A stretch of 64,000 bases of DNA, taken from assembly GCA_027186245.1 (NCBI GenBank), contig CP114486.1, positions 5,857,501 to 5,921,500 on the forward strand, given 5' to 3'. The notes beneath the pieces were generated by a model. It saw only the letters and a program-made list of their open reading frames with translations. It was not told the origin of the DNA and did not search any database. This DNA is from Coriaria nepalensis. Lineage: Eukaryota > Streptophyta > Magnoliopsida > Cucurbitales > Coriariaceae. Both the position numbers and the translations under genes were made by a program. Position 1 is the first letter of the stretch. Each line of letters starts with the position of its first letter. This document shows positions 1 through 12,374 of the stretch, piece after piece.

Positions 1-1792
1 TAAATTCGAAGGTCGATAATAAGAGTTCGCAGTTTTGGTTGATCTATTAGATTAATCAATCTAGCCGTTTGCAGTATGCTGAGATTTATTTTGGAAAGGG
101 TAAGAGTGGCCGCAAAAGGGAATGCTTGTGACTACGTGCATCATTTGATTATTTGAAGAAATATGAGAAGCATGTCCGAGAAACTTCGCCGCTCTGCACC
201 CAAATGAACATAAAATATATAAAACATGTATATGGAAATTTCACAGCCGTAATGAAAGTTTTATTCTTCAGATGGCACAGATTTAAGCCTCTTGAACTAT
301 ACATGGGTTTTATCCAAAACAAAAAAAAAAAATAAATAAAAAAAAAAAGGAAAAAAATAAAATAAAAATTACCCATTTAAACTTTTACAACTTTAAAAGC
401 AAACCCATCATGAACATTCTTAAATTCTTTGATAATTATAATGAACCTCACGTTGAAACTCCATCTAAGAGAATCTAACATTCTAACTAACCACAGATTA
501 ATTAAATATTTATTTTATTCTTAATCCCAAAAATAAAAATCAATTTTTATCATACTCCATCATAAGTTAATTTTGATCTCTACACTTCGCCGCCATCATC
601 ACCCTGCTGCCACTAGGAATATTCTAAGATTCTTAAAACGTTCGAGAAACAAAAAAATTGATATTTAAATTTAAACTACTATTTTTTATTATTATATTTT
701 CAACCTTATTTTAATTATTTTGTATTTCACCACTCAACGAAACCTCCTCTACTTTGTACACCTCCACCCTCAATTGCCAAAATTAAGAATGTTGTTTCCA
801 ATCCTTCACCGCTACCATCCTTCTTTTTCAGAAAATCTCTCTATTTCTTCATGAGCAAGCTATATTTATTTTGTCAGAGTTACAAGTGTAAAATATTTCA
901 GGTGGCCGTAGCAAAAGGGTTGATGAGGCTGTGATAAATTAAGGGGTGTAAAGATAAAAATTTGATTTTAAATAAGTGGAGTGAGTTAAAAATAAAATCA
1001 ATTTTGGGGCTAAAAAATAAAAGAAAAAATCAGATAGTTAGTTTATTGATTTTTATTTGCGGAGCGGATATATGGCTTGCAAATATATGAATAACAGAGT
1101 AGATTATCCGCAAACTGATCTAACCCTAATTTTTTAGGGTTGCTAATTGCTTATTAGAATTTAGAATCAGTGTAAATTATAACCTAGGTTCACGTTACGG
1201 CATTTATTTTAGAGAAATATTTAGTGAAATAGATATATGAAAATTAAACATGAAGTTCTTAAGAAAAATATAATTAGTATATTTTAATTAGATATTAAAA
1301 ACCTAAGATTCCTCTTTTCTGCAATCAGTGTAAACATGAATTTCTAACGGAGGAACTATAGACGTAATACTACGAGATTCCTCTTTTCTGCAATCTGAGG
1401 ACATTCTATCCGTCACAATACTATCTTTTTGATCCTCAAATGTCTTTCTAATTTCTTATATCTCCTTCACACTCTTCCTGTTGTAGACTTCTTCGCGTCC
1501 TTGCTCTCTGTTATGACACAAGACATGGACACCCTTGGCATCAGAGCTGACCACATGTAAATTTTGCACTCTAGCTCTCGTAGTAAAAAATGGAAGTGAG
1601 TGCGAGTCCACATTAATACATTTAATAACATAAATACAGACTGAATTTTGTGGAGAATATCTTGGAGAAGAACGATACACCTCCCACAAAACCATTTACA
1701 ACATCCCAGGCAGTTGTAATATATAGCTACATTATGGACGGGTTCTTAATCGTTCGAGTTGCTACAGACGCCAAACAATTGGGAAAGTGAGG
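1..1792. other. AT-rich intergenic DNA, no gene recognised
   Basis: No ORF here looks like a known protein. The region holds an A-rich tract (about 319-370) and a 21-bp direct repeat of the motif AGATTCCTCTTTTCTGCAATC at about 1306 and 1375 (69 bp apart). The short ORFs on both strands are low-complexity and overlap each other. Confidence 0.5.
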
Positions 1793-2070
1793 GTGTGTTT
1801 GGAAATTATTTTCCTTATTTTTGTTTTCATAATAGTTTTTTAATAAAATTGTGTTCTTGCGTTATATATGAAAATTGCTCTCATAAAAATAAGGAAAACA
1901 ACCGTAGAATGTTCTTAAAAAAAAAAAAAAAAAATTTAACTTGTTTCCAAAGAACAATTTTCTGAAAATTATAATATGACAATATAAATAGATATACTGG
2001 TTAGTTATTATTTTTTTTTTTAATTCTAAAAATAAAAGATTCGTTCTCAAAACAATTACAAAACATACCA
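1793..2070. mobile_element. possible MITE with GGGTGTGTTTGG-type ends
   Basis: About 280 bp of AT-rich DNA runs from GGGTGTGTTTGG to CAAAACATACC, which reads GGTATGTTTTG on the other strand. The ends are an imperfect inverted pair, and the inside is rich in TTTTC/GAAAA blocks. The GGTGTGTTTGG-type end is common at the edges of plant non-autonomous elements. No clear target duplication was found, so this is tentative. Confidence 0.35.
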
Positions 2071-3984
2071 TTATTATTGGAGTAGCAATTTCAAGCCCTC
2101 GGGGCAATTAAGGTTTCAAAACCGTTTGTTGAGACAAATATGACTAAGGCTTTCGAAGTTCTCTACTTAATGAAAAAGTTCATGTACATGTCTTAATTTT
2201 GTTTTTTTTATTACTATATTTTAAAAGTATTCATTCATGTTAGGTTTTTAAAAAAATTATTCAGATTTAACATAATTTTAACTAATATCACTCTATGACT
2301 TTAGTAATTAATTTTTAAACAACTCTATTCTCTATTCTATTCCTTAATTCAATTAAATGATATTAATTATATCATTTTTACTATTTTTTTAAAATAAAAT
2401 AATTGATAAAAGAGAAAAAAAATTTATTAAAATAAATTTAACTTCATTTAGATAATTAATAATAATAGTAATAATAATAATCATCATCATCATAAAAAAC
2501 AAAATAGTATCAGAAATAGTATATAGAAAAGTAAATGTAAAACACGGTTATATGTAAAATACAGTTATATGCAAATATAGTCGGTAAAAATACTAAGTAA
2601 AAACGTTATCGTAAATAGAAAAGAGCTCGAACACAATATGTAAAACGGATCGGAAACATAATCCGCAATAGAATAGACTATTAGAAATATTGAAAAAATA
2701 GAGAAACTATAATGCAAAGAAACTTGGATCTGTAAAATAGTAAATAGAATGCAGAAACAGAGAAAATAGATACAAGAATTATAACACACTTTTTATCCTA
2801 AAATATTTTCAACCTAGATAGAATTCACCCGATAGAAACCTTGCATAGGATATGTGGTACCAGCTTTTGAACATTCTGCTGTAAAAATTTATTGGTTGAT
2901 TAGTATACGAGAGTTTTTGAAATGTTCTACCATTTATATAAACGATAATATATCTCATACATAAATTTTTCTTGACACAATTGAATTCTCATTGAGATGT
3001 TCATGTTGGCCTAAACATATCCCTAGTTCTGTGAGAGTTAGAAAATAATTAAGCCTCATTTACTTCTCTTAGAAGTTGCTCTACTTCTCTTGTACATAGG
3101 TGATTTCTTTATTAAGAGTTATGTGTATTACTCTGCTCGGATTTCTTAATGTATAAGAATTATTAAAAGCTTAGCTTAGCTTATCTTTCATCTTATCTTA
3201 TCTTTCATCTTATGAGCATCATTGTGTCATCATATGAATAGACAAAAGGATAATCCCCATAATCATACAATTAAGTCTGTTACAATTATGTTATCCCTTT
3301 AAACCTAAATCTTATGATCTTTAATAACCTTGGATAGGTTCCTATTATATCAACTTATTCTTTCATAGGGTTTTTAGTCATGATGTTACCTTTTGATTTT
3401 ACATAATTAATAGAGGTAACTCCAGTTTGAGAATACTTATCTAATGGTATTATTTATAGGAGTTATATATAGTAAACAGAAAATAGTAAACAATATATAG
3501 AAATTGAATACAATAAACATGAATATAATTTGAAAATAGTAAAGCAAGAAATATAAATAGAACCTATAAATAGTAAATAAAATCAAAATATGTAATTTTG
3601 AACAGTTTATGTAAACAATTTAAGAACTGGAATATGTAAGAAAAAAATAGAAAGTGTAGAAGGTGGAACGACGTATATCTCCGAAAATACAACATATATG
3701 AATAGTAATAACACACCACCAATACTATTCTAAAGAACTAAAAAATGGTTCGAAGTTTACCACACTGGAAACAAGAAACTCTAGAGAGAAGGAAAATTAA
3801 GAGAAATTTCATTTTCTTGATGTGTTTCCAAGTAAAATAAGACTGTCAATTTATAGATTCATGAGGAGAGATGAGATTAATGAGAATTTAATTTGGGTAA
3901 AATTCAAATTTAAATATGATGAAACAAAAAATTAAACTATACATTTTCATTTTCATACGTTTTTTCAAGATAAAAAAAAAATTA
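2071..3984. other. AT-rich intergenic DNA, no gene recognised
   Basis: No coding region is supported. It contains TAA/TCA microsatellite-like DNA (about 2460-2495) and a short CTTATCTTTCAT repeat (about 3180-3215). Confidence 0.5.
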
Positions 3985-4427
3985 GGAGAAGAAAACAAAA
4001 TGTAGGCCAAGGCAAATTAGATCATTTTCAAGCCGACATTCGGCGCACCCAGGTGTGGACGCATACGAACCAAGCCCGATGCAGTCCAGATTTATACCTC
4101 ACCTGCAGGCACGTGCAAGAGAGAGCATTATAGCTTATATTTTATTACCCAAATGTACAAATTATATATAAACATTCTCTCACTTGTTCCCATTTCCAAT
4201 GTGAGACAAACTTTTCTTCTTTATTTTTTCACTTTAAACTATTCTAATAGTTGCACTTTGAGATTTAATTTATCATTTACCCATTAATTATTTTGAGCGT
4301 ACAATATACTAATTTGAAGTTCTCACAGAGGAGAACCCAAATTAATTTTGACATTTTGTTTACACGAAATGGACTCCACTCAAAATTGAACATAACTATA
4401 GCATGTTAAAATGCTAATTTTCCAACA
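3985..4427 (-). repeat. copia-type LTR fragment, copy 1
   Basis: This segment resembles 16590-17035: both contain GATCATTTTC, an ATTCGGCG block, TTGAGATTTAATTTATCATT (or a close match) and TTACCCATTAAT. Read on the minus strand it starts TGTTGGAAAATTAGC at 4427 and continues into TCTCACATTGG and TATATATAA, which look like a copia LTR promoter. The far end is not clear. Confidence 0.45.
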
Positions 4428-5612
4428 TTATTTCATTGACGTATTTGTCCAGACTATCCATCATACATGCTCCTCTTTGATAAACACCTATAATAATATT
4501 TTGTACTATCATTAATAAAGGTAATAAAATTTATTACACCCTCGTTTGTTTTTTCCACATCACAAGTTTCATGTTTATTTATAGTAACATGTCTTAATCT
4601 ACTATGACATATATTAGAAGACACAAGCAAATAAGAAGAACAACTAGCTTTATTAATGTTGGACTTTATAGTCATTATATCAAATTTTAAAATACCCATT
4701 AGATATGTAGTCCTTTACCGCATATATTTTACTCTTATGATTCAAAACTAGTCGAAAAGACTGATGTCCAAAATGTTTTTAGTGATGTTGTCTATCATAT
4801 TTGTTTTTCGGTTTTATTTCTTTTTCGAGAGTCTATAATCTAAATCTTTATGATCCATCTTTTCAAAATTGAAGCACTTTCAAGTTCCATCTAAACCCTT
4901 TAATGATCTTCTTATAACTTTGACCATGTTCCATCTAGACCCTTTAATGATCTTCTTATAACTTTGACCATGTTCTATAATATTTTCCTTTGCCATAATT
5001 AGAGTGACCCCTTTCTCATTAGAACTTTTGTTGAATTCTTTGATTTGAAGTCTAATAATTAATTTATCAAAATGCATTTATTTTCCCTTATGTTTAAGGT
5101 AATGCTTGAAATCCTATATTTATATGGTAGTTTTTTTAATGATAACAATTGTTTTAAATATTTTACTCAAATTTATCTTCTCGGCTTAAATCTCGTGTAA
5201 GATCACTTATAATTCTTGAAATTGACTTGATATAATCTTGAAATCTATTATTTTATAATATATATAGTGATAGAATTAGGCCGACATGAGTTGTCTCGAT
5301 CGCATCTTCTGGTCTCTTAAAATAAACAAAAAATTGCTCCGTCATGAATTTTGTAAATAAAAATAGATAAGAAAAACAAATTACGAATAGTTGAGGCTTG
5401 AGTAAGAGTAAGAAGATGCACCAAGCCAACTTTTTCTGCTTTTCTTTGTTGACTCGGTTCCAAAGTTGAAAATTTTCAATTTCCAGCGTTTATTACCCCG
5501 GCTAGAGTACATTTAATTATCAAATGTTAATACATGTAGAGATCTATACTTAATTATAAGACAAAATTATCAAATGTTAATACATGTAGAGGTCTTATAT
5601 TTATATCAACAA

Positions 5613-5649
<37 letters not shown>

Positions 5650-6608
5650 AGAGTACTTCCTCTCCAAATCGTTTTTGAAATATTTAGTCTAATTGTTGCG
5701 TAAGTTAAATATTCATATATTAATTATATTTTTGGATAATTGGAATAAATTTTATAAAAACCCACCCTATTAAAAATAAGCTATATCTAATTTTAAGATT
5801 GAAATTTTTTTAATAAATCATTCAAGTTTGAAAAATTATTATAGTAAAATTATATTTCTCTTCCTATTAGTATAAATACGTTTTTCTTTTATTTTTTTAA
5901 TGTAAACAAATGATACAAATAATAATATTGAGTTAATTTAAACAAATGATACAAATAATAATATTCAGTAAGGATAGATGTAAGGACATAATTGATTTCA
6001 ACTTTGTTTCCCAGATATTAAATAAAAATATACAATAATTAAGATTTATATACATAATTATAAGCTAAAAATAAGAAAACAAAATTGAAATTCCAACTAA
6101 ACAACTGATCAAGAGGTAGTCATAGAGGTCTCAAGCAATTGATAAGATAAGTCGGAGACTCATAAGTCTCTAACTTAGCTTCTCAATTTCTTGAGGGTTT
6201 TTAATAGGGGGTCTCAAACCATTAAGCAATTGTCTTAAACTACTCAATGGTTCGAGGCTTTCAATTCTTCTCTATATTCATCACAAATTTAATCCACAAA
6301 CCTAAAATCTATTAAAAAACCCAAAATTTGGTCCAAACAAACAAAAAATATTATTCATAATCTAGTTCCCATCTAAATTTTCAAAAATTTCGCAAAAAAT
6401 TTTCCTAAATTTCAAATTCTACATACCATCGTCGGAGTGGATACCTCTTCGGCCATTGATTCCAGCAGAGACTTCGCTCTTTTTCTATCACTAGTCGTTA
6501 CCTCAGTGACTCATCTTTTCACCATTTCTTCTATATGTTTTGCTTCCGAGTTGTATGAGTCATGATTTCAAAAATGGGAGAAGTTTGGGTTTCAAAATAG
6601 AGAGAGAC
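4428..6608. other. AT-rich intergenic DNA with short tandem duplications
   Basis: No gene recognised. There is a 44-bp unit repeated twice from 4884 (GTTCCATCTA... then GTTCCATCTA... at 4928). A 50-bp unit is repeated from 5521 (CAAATGTTAATACATGTAGA again at 5571). A (TA)n tract lies at about 5618-5645. Confidence 0.6.
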
Positions 6609-8105
6609 TGTAATCTTCCAATATTTATAGACTAGGCATGGTAGTGGGAAAATAAATTTAAAGTTAACTCATTAGTAAATTATAATTCCCACATATACCA
6701 AATTTTAATGATAGAAATAGTAATGGATCTTTTTATAAATTTTAAGATTTAATAAGGGCTTAGGTTTAATTAACAAAAAGAAAAAATTCTCTGCTACATC
6801 CACGAACATGCTTAATATTCATTAGTCATCAAAAATTTCCTTAGACATATGGCCCATACTTGTCACCATTTCAACATAAATGGATGACTAGACTTTTCCT
6901 TTCATGCCTATAAAAGGCTCCATCTGCAGCACATACCAGCAGCAAAGGGAAAGAGAGGGAAAGGAAGGAAAAGAAAGAAAAGGAAAGAAGGAAAGAGGGA
7001 AAAGGAAAGAAAAGAGAAAGAAAATGAAAAAAGAAAATGAAAAAAGAAAATAGGGAGAGGGAAGAAGAAAATGAAGTAAATGAAGATTAAAATCATCAAA
7101 TTCCGTAAAGCTCGTTGTAAGTATTGTCTCACTGCAACACATGGATAATGTTTATTTATTGTTATGATTATAATTATATTAATTGAAGAAAATATTAATT
7201 ATTAAGCATGATGACTTGATTATGTCTACGTTCAGATTATAATTATAGCATGCTAAGTTGAAGTGAAATCCTATGATTACCTTTGCTAGAAATAAGGATC
7301 ATAACTAGAATGAATATAATATAGCAGGATGGTTTGAGGATAGTACAAACTTTAAACATATTACGATTAAGTGCATATATTCATATTTCCAGAAGTTAAT
7401 GTTATGCTAAGATAAATAAGAAGTATAAGCATGTATAACATTAAAGTGAGGTGCTGCCAGATCAAAAGAAGAATCGATTGTCGATTATAAAGGACTCTAA
7501 ATGAAGTTAAAGAAAAGGTCATATGCGGACCGTTACAATGGTCATAAGCGGACCATTGATTAGATATCAGTTAACACGCCAGAGGCAGCATCCTCAGGGC
7601 CTAAGTATGTAGAATGATATGCATTTATGCATGCTAGATATAGGTCATAAAAGTATTAACTCACAATAGTCATTAAAAAAATAGTGATGTGAGTAGGACT
7701 CTATCCTTACTGAGCTTCTAACTCATAAATGTCTACTATGTGTTGTAGGAAATTACAAAGGTAAGGCGGTAAGCTAAGGAACATGCGAATGGAAGCTATT
7801 AGTATGTGAGATTGTACATATGAGACCCGACCTCTGTAAGCAATAAGTTTGAAAATTGACACTTCTTACATAAATATATATTCAAATAAAAAATAAAATA
7901 TTTAAAAAGTTTTGGGATTACTTTTCTATGACAAAGGCTTCCTTAGTATTTTCAAATTATTACATATATCATTCAAACCGCTTTTGGAAGTAAAATTAAT
8001 TTTAAGAAACAAAATTTTTATAAAAACAAGAAAGTAATGCACGTAGAACATGTTTTTTTTTAAAAATATTTGATAAACTAAACAGCTAGTAGAACGGACG
8101 TTACA
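6609..8105 (+). mobile_element. Solo LTR A, Ty3/gypsy Tekay/Del-like
   Basis: This 1497-bp LTR starts TGTAATCTTCC and ends GGACGTTACA. It is flanked by a perfect 5-bp target duplication, GAGAC, at 6604-6608 and 8106-8110, with no internal retroelement DNA, so it is a solo LTR left by LTR-LTR recombination. A TATA box (TATAAAA, 6909-6915) is followed by a purine-rich leader (about 6945-7080) and a conserved GTAAGTAT that could act as a splice donor. Copies B, C, D and E share the same blocks, including GAGGTGCTG and the AGCGGAC motifs. Family assignment rests on the TGTAAY...GTTACA ends and on the polyprotein remnant beside copy D. Confidence 0.85.
6909..6915 (+). promoter_or_regulatory. LTR TATA box
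   Basis: TATAAAA lies about 300 bp into LTR A, just before the purine-rich leader. TATA-like motifs occupy the equivalent site in the other copies (about 8891, 25200 and 30461 on plus; about 56893 on minus). It is probably the old retrotransposon promoter. Confidence 0.5.
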
Positions 8106-8351
8106 GAGACACTCGAATGTGGATCATAATAATGAAGGGGAAGAAGTTGAAAAAGGTGACTATGATTGAGGTTATTGTTTGAATTTTGTTGGTTCGTGTT
8201 CAGAGGGAAAAAGATGATGACGAATGGTTTTCCTCTTATTTTCTTCTTCTTTTTTTTTAAGTTATAAGTAAGGATATTGGTGTCATTTTAAATATATTAT
8301 TAAAATTAAAATTGAAAAAAAAAAATTAAAAGAAGACCTTTTGGAAAGCAC

Positions 8352-8466
8352 TTCATTATTTAATATAGTATCGTAAAATTTGAGAGAGTTTTTAAAATTT
8401 TAAAACTAAATTTTTCTTAGTTTTACAAACTCTCTCAAATTTTACGATACTATATTAAATAATGAA
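8352..8466. repeat. perfect 40-bp inverted repeat (foldback)
   Basis: The left arm is 8352-8391 (starts TTCATTATTTAATATAGTAT). The right arm is 8427-8466 and is its exact reverse complement, with a 35-bp spacer that itself contains AAAACTAA/TTAGTTTT. A transcript would form a long, mismatch-free hairpin. No target duplication was recognised. It lies between solo LTRs A and B. Confidence 0.9.
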
Positions 8467-8537
8467 GGAACACGTCAACGCATGGAAAAATTTAGGAATT
8501 CTAAGAAACTTCCATAACAAAATTCTAGCAAAGTTTT

Positions 8538-10035
8538 TGTAATCCTTTAATATTTTTAAATTATATAAAATAATGAAAAAATAAATTTATAATGAATTTA
8601 TTATTAAATTTTAATTTATATATGTATCTAATTTTAATAATAAAAATAATAAAAATTAATAAAAATTTAAGTTTAATTAATAATAATAATAATAAAAGAA
8701 AAAAGAAATTTAAAAATGTGACACGGTACTATACCTATTGTCAACTTCACCGTTCAATTTGGTTTAGTCATCAAATAAATAGATTAGTCATAATTTCATT
8801 GCCATTTGTCCTTTTATTTTAGGTTAATCATCTTAAAATATGATTACTCATCCTACCTAACACATGGCATCGTATAGATTTTGGTAATGCATTATATATA
8901 CCTCACCCTTCATCCATTTTCCAGAAGAGACGAAAATGTAAAGAGAGGGAAAGGAAAATGAAAAGAGAGAAAGAAAGAAAAGAAGAAAGAGGGAAAAAGA
9001 GAAAAAATAGAATTATGAACTTCAAGTTGTCAATTCTCTCTAAAACTCTGTAAGTATAGTCTTACTACAATATAATGATATTGCTTGTTTGTTTGTTGTT
9101 GTTATGGTAAAATTATTTGAATGATTGTTATATTGATTTGAGAATAGTATAATTATTGATAAGCATGATAAATTGAAGATAATATTTATTATCTAAGGTT
9201 AATGTTGATATTAAGATTATGATTGTTATACAACATGTTAAGGAGAAATGAAATTATTTTATTATTATGCTAAAAATGAGATCATGACTAATGTGAATGT
9301 AATATAACATGATAGTTTAAAGGTAATATAAGCTTTGACGTGCCACGATTAAATGCACATATTCATACTTCCGATTTAAAAAGAGTTAATGTTATGTTAA
9401 AGTAAATAAAGATCATAAATATACACATGCATAATATCAAAAAGAGGTGCTGTCAGGTTATAAGAATGATCGATTATCGATCATAAATGACCTCATATAA
9501 TTCAAAAGAAAAATTCATAGCAGATCGTTGCAAAGATTATAGCGGACCACTGATTATATATCAGTTGAAATATCGATGACAGCATTCTGAGAGCCCAGAC
9601 ATATAAAATGATAAGAAATCATGCATGCTAGATATAAATTATAAATGCATTAATTTAAACTAGTTATTAAATGATTAATACATGTAAGTAGGACTTTATA
9701 CTTATTGAACTTCTAGATCACATAATTTTATCGGGTGAATGAAGAAAATCAATCTCGTGGAACTATATGTATGAGACATTATTTGTGGAAAGGCTAAAAA
9801 ACTTGAAAAACCTCTTAGAAAAGTTTTTATATATATTTATTGAAAGAGAATAATTCTTATTTAAAAGTTTTGAAATTAATATTCTATGATAAACATTTCA
9901 TTTATATCTTATAAGAATTTTAAATTATTACAATATTTCTTTCAAAATGTTTTTAAAAATTAAGTTAGAAAATAACATACTAATTATATATATTTCCTCA
10001 AAAAATATTTAATAAACAAAACAACGAATGTTACA
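8538..10035 (+). mobile_element. Solo LTR B, Ty3/gypsy Tekay/Del-like
   Basis: This 1498-bp LTR starts TGTAATCCTTTAAT and ends GAATGTTACA. A perfect 5-bp duplication, GTTTT, flanks it (8533-8537 and 10036-10040). It is in the same orientation as solo LTR A and only about 430 bp from it, but the different target duplications show two separate insertions. It shares the purine-rich leader (about 8940-9010) and the GAGGTGCTGTC / ATATCAGTTG blocks of the family. Confidence 0.85.
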
Positions 10036-10238
10036 GTTTTATTCGAATTATAGAAAAATGAAAACTTATAAAATTACATAAAATACAAAACAAACTCAAG
10101 CAGGCACAATTACTGCAAACTGACCGAACAAAGGATCAGGTAGCTCAGCCTTTGTTTTACACCATATAGTTTATGGGAAATTAATTTTAACGTCTTTTCC
10201 AAGAGATATATATGTCGGTCACTAGCGATTGATTTATA

Positions 10239-11683
10239 TTACTTCATCACACAGAAAGACGGCTTAAATTTTGGCCCACTGACGACAATATTCTGAGCCA
10301 AATTTGTCACACTAAGACGCTTGAAATGGTTTAAGGGCTTAGGGATCTTCACTTGCAGCGGCAAATAGATTGCTTTATTAATGTCATGAAGCAATGCTGT
10401 GTTGGAGTCGAATTGATTGGTAGAGTTGAAGAACATCTGAAATGTTTTGAGACAAGATAAATGGAGATTCTTGCAAGGCTTGGGTAGATCACTAAACCCA
10501 TCCATTAGAACTTGTTCGAGAAGCTCTTTCTTCTTCTTGTCAAGTAATTTTCTCACGTAAGTGATTGATTTTTCAATATCGGACTCTGGATTTTCTCTCA
10601 TGTATAGTACAACAGAGTTCATCTTCCCTTCTTCATATTCCTTCTGTAAAATATATATATAAATAATATTAATTAAAGTCACAAATTATGAAAATTATGC
10701 TGCCTTTTCAAAGAACATAAAATGATTAATAATGAACATAAAGATGAATAATGCTTAAACTGAATAATTTCCTGATAGCTTTGTGTATCGTTCAAGAAAC
10801 GGGTAATCTCCATGAGCAGTTTTGTGATGCTTCCATATTGACCAGGCCTAAGCATTGAAGTTGGCAATGTTGGGTGAACCAAACATGAAGCTAGAAGACT
10901 GATGGTGTGTGCCCCAATTGATATAATGCCTACATGAAGATATTCTTCCATTGAAGGTATGCATCCATTCTTACTCCACTTTGCTTCAATTAACCATGTC
11001 TCGAATATCTCAAACCACTGCATTCATGATCATAATAAAATGGTTAGTTATTAATTAATCACTCCCGTAGGTGTTTAAATATTTGGGGCAGAAGTTTAGA
11101 TACAGTACCAAGTCTCGTATGCTCTTTGTTATGTCATTCCCTTGTTTTTGGTGATAGAGAGCAGCCAGCTCCCTTACAAAATCATCAAGGGCCTCAAAGA
11201 GAATCTTGCCATGAGCACATAATCCTTCATCGTCCCACCTGTCAAAAAAGAAATATTTATGTCAACAACCCTTTTCCGTGTTCCAAACTTTTGGTAAATG
11301 AGCTTTCTTAATATCTCCATAGAGTTATTACATCCAGCTATGTACGTAGCTAGTACCTTTGTATTGCATGTGTGAGCTTTTCCAGTTCAGGCAGAGAAGC
11401 TTTCATGTCATAGAAATCGTCAGCAACTGTAATAACAATAGCACCTTTTGTAGAAATTGTCCTTATTTTGCAATGAAGAGGCAGGCAAGTGCTTGAAGCA
11501 GTAGCGAAGTAGCAATAGCTTGTCTTCTCTCTGCCAAATCCCATTTGAGTAAGACCCCGTTCCTTTGACCACCTATGTCACCACAATCAAAGTAAACATG
11601 TTATAGCGATCGAGAACTACCCACACGTACATACGTACGTACGTACATACGTACGTACGTACATACATACATACACACATACA

Positions 11684-11714
<31 letters not shown>

Positions 11715-12338
11715 GAACCCTTCAATCCAAAAATTTTATACCTTTTCACTTCTTCCAGCTCATTCTTATATATCAGTTGTCTCAACTCGAAGTTTTTGAT
11801 AGCTAGTTCCATAATTCTTGCATTTTCACGCTGCGACCATCTGATTACACAATAATCAATTACTGATATATGCATGTTAATATTACGTACCAACTACGTG
11901 CAGGGAATAAATTGAGAAAAGAAAGAAAAAGTGTGCTAATATTTGAATTTTTAAATTTCTTTTTTCTTTATATATTTATTTTACAGATGTGACATGTTTT
12001 ATTAACACGTAGCTCCAGTACCATGTGGTCAAATAATAAAAATAGAAGGAGAGAATACGGTTTGGAATAACTTATTTATTAGGATGATGCGTAATCACCT
12101 AAGAAAAAAGGCTTTTCCTCTGAAAATAGTGTTGACTGCATGATTGTCTTCAATCCACATCCTATGTTCCAGGTGGTCCAGTCGAGCAAGCCAAGGAAGA
12201 CTCAACTCATGCTTGATCTGTCACAATATCGACTCAACTCAGGCTTTTCCTCTAATTAGTTTGTATGAATATTTTTTAGATTTTATATTATGTAATAATA
12301 TAATTAAAACTCAATATAGATAGACTTAATTATTAATA

Positions 12339-12374
<36 letters not shown>

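Noticed and set aside
6888..7142. Phe/Leu/Ser-rich minus-strand ORFs
   Set aside because: They are readings of the purine-rich leader of solo LTR A; the same pattern appears in the other LTR copies (for example 25200-25580 and 56660-56897).
11573..11893. ORF with Tyr-Val-Cys repeats
   Set aside because: Its repeat part is the ACGT/ACAT microsatellite in TPS intron 8; only 11840-11742 is an exon.
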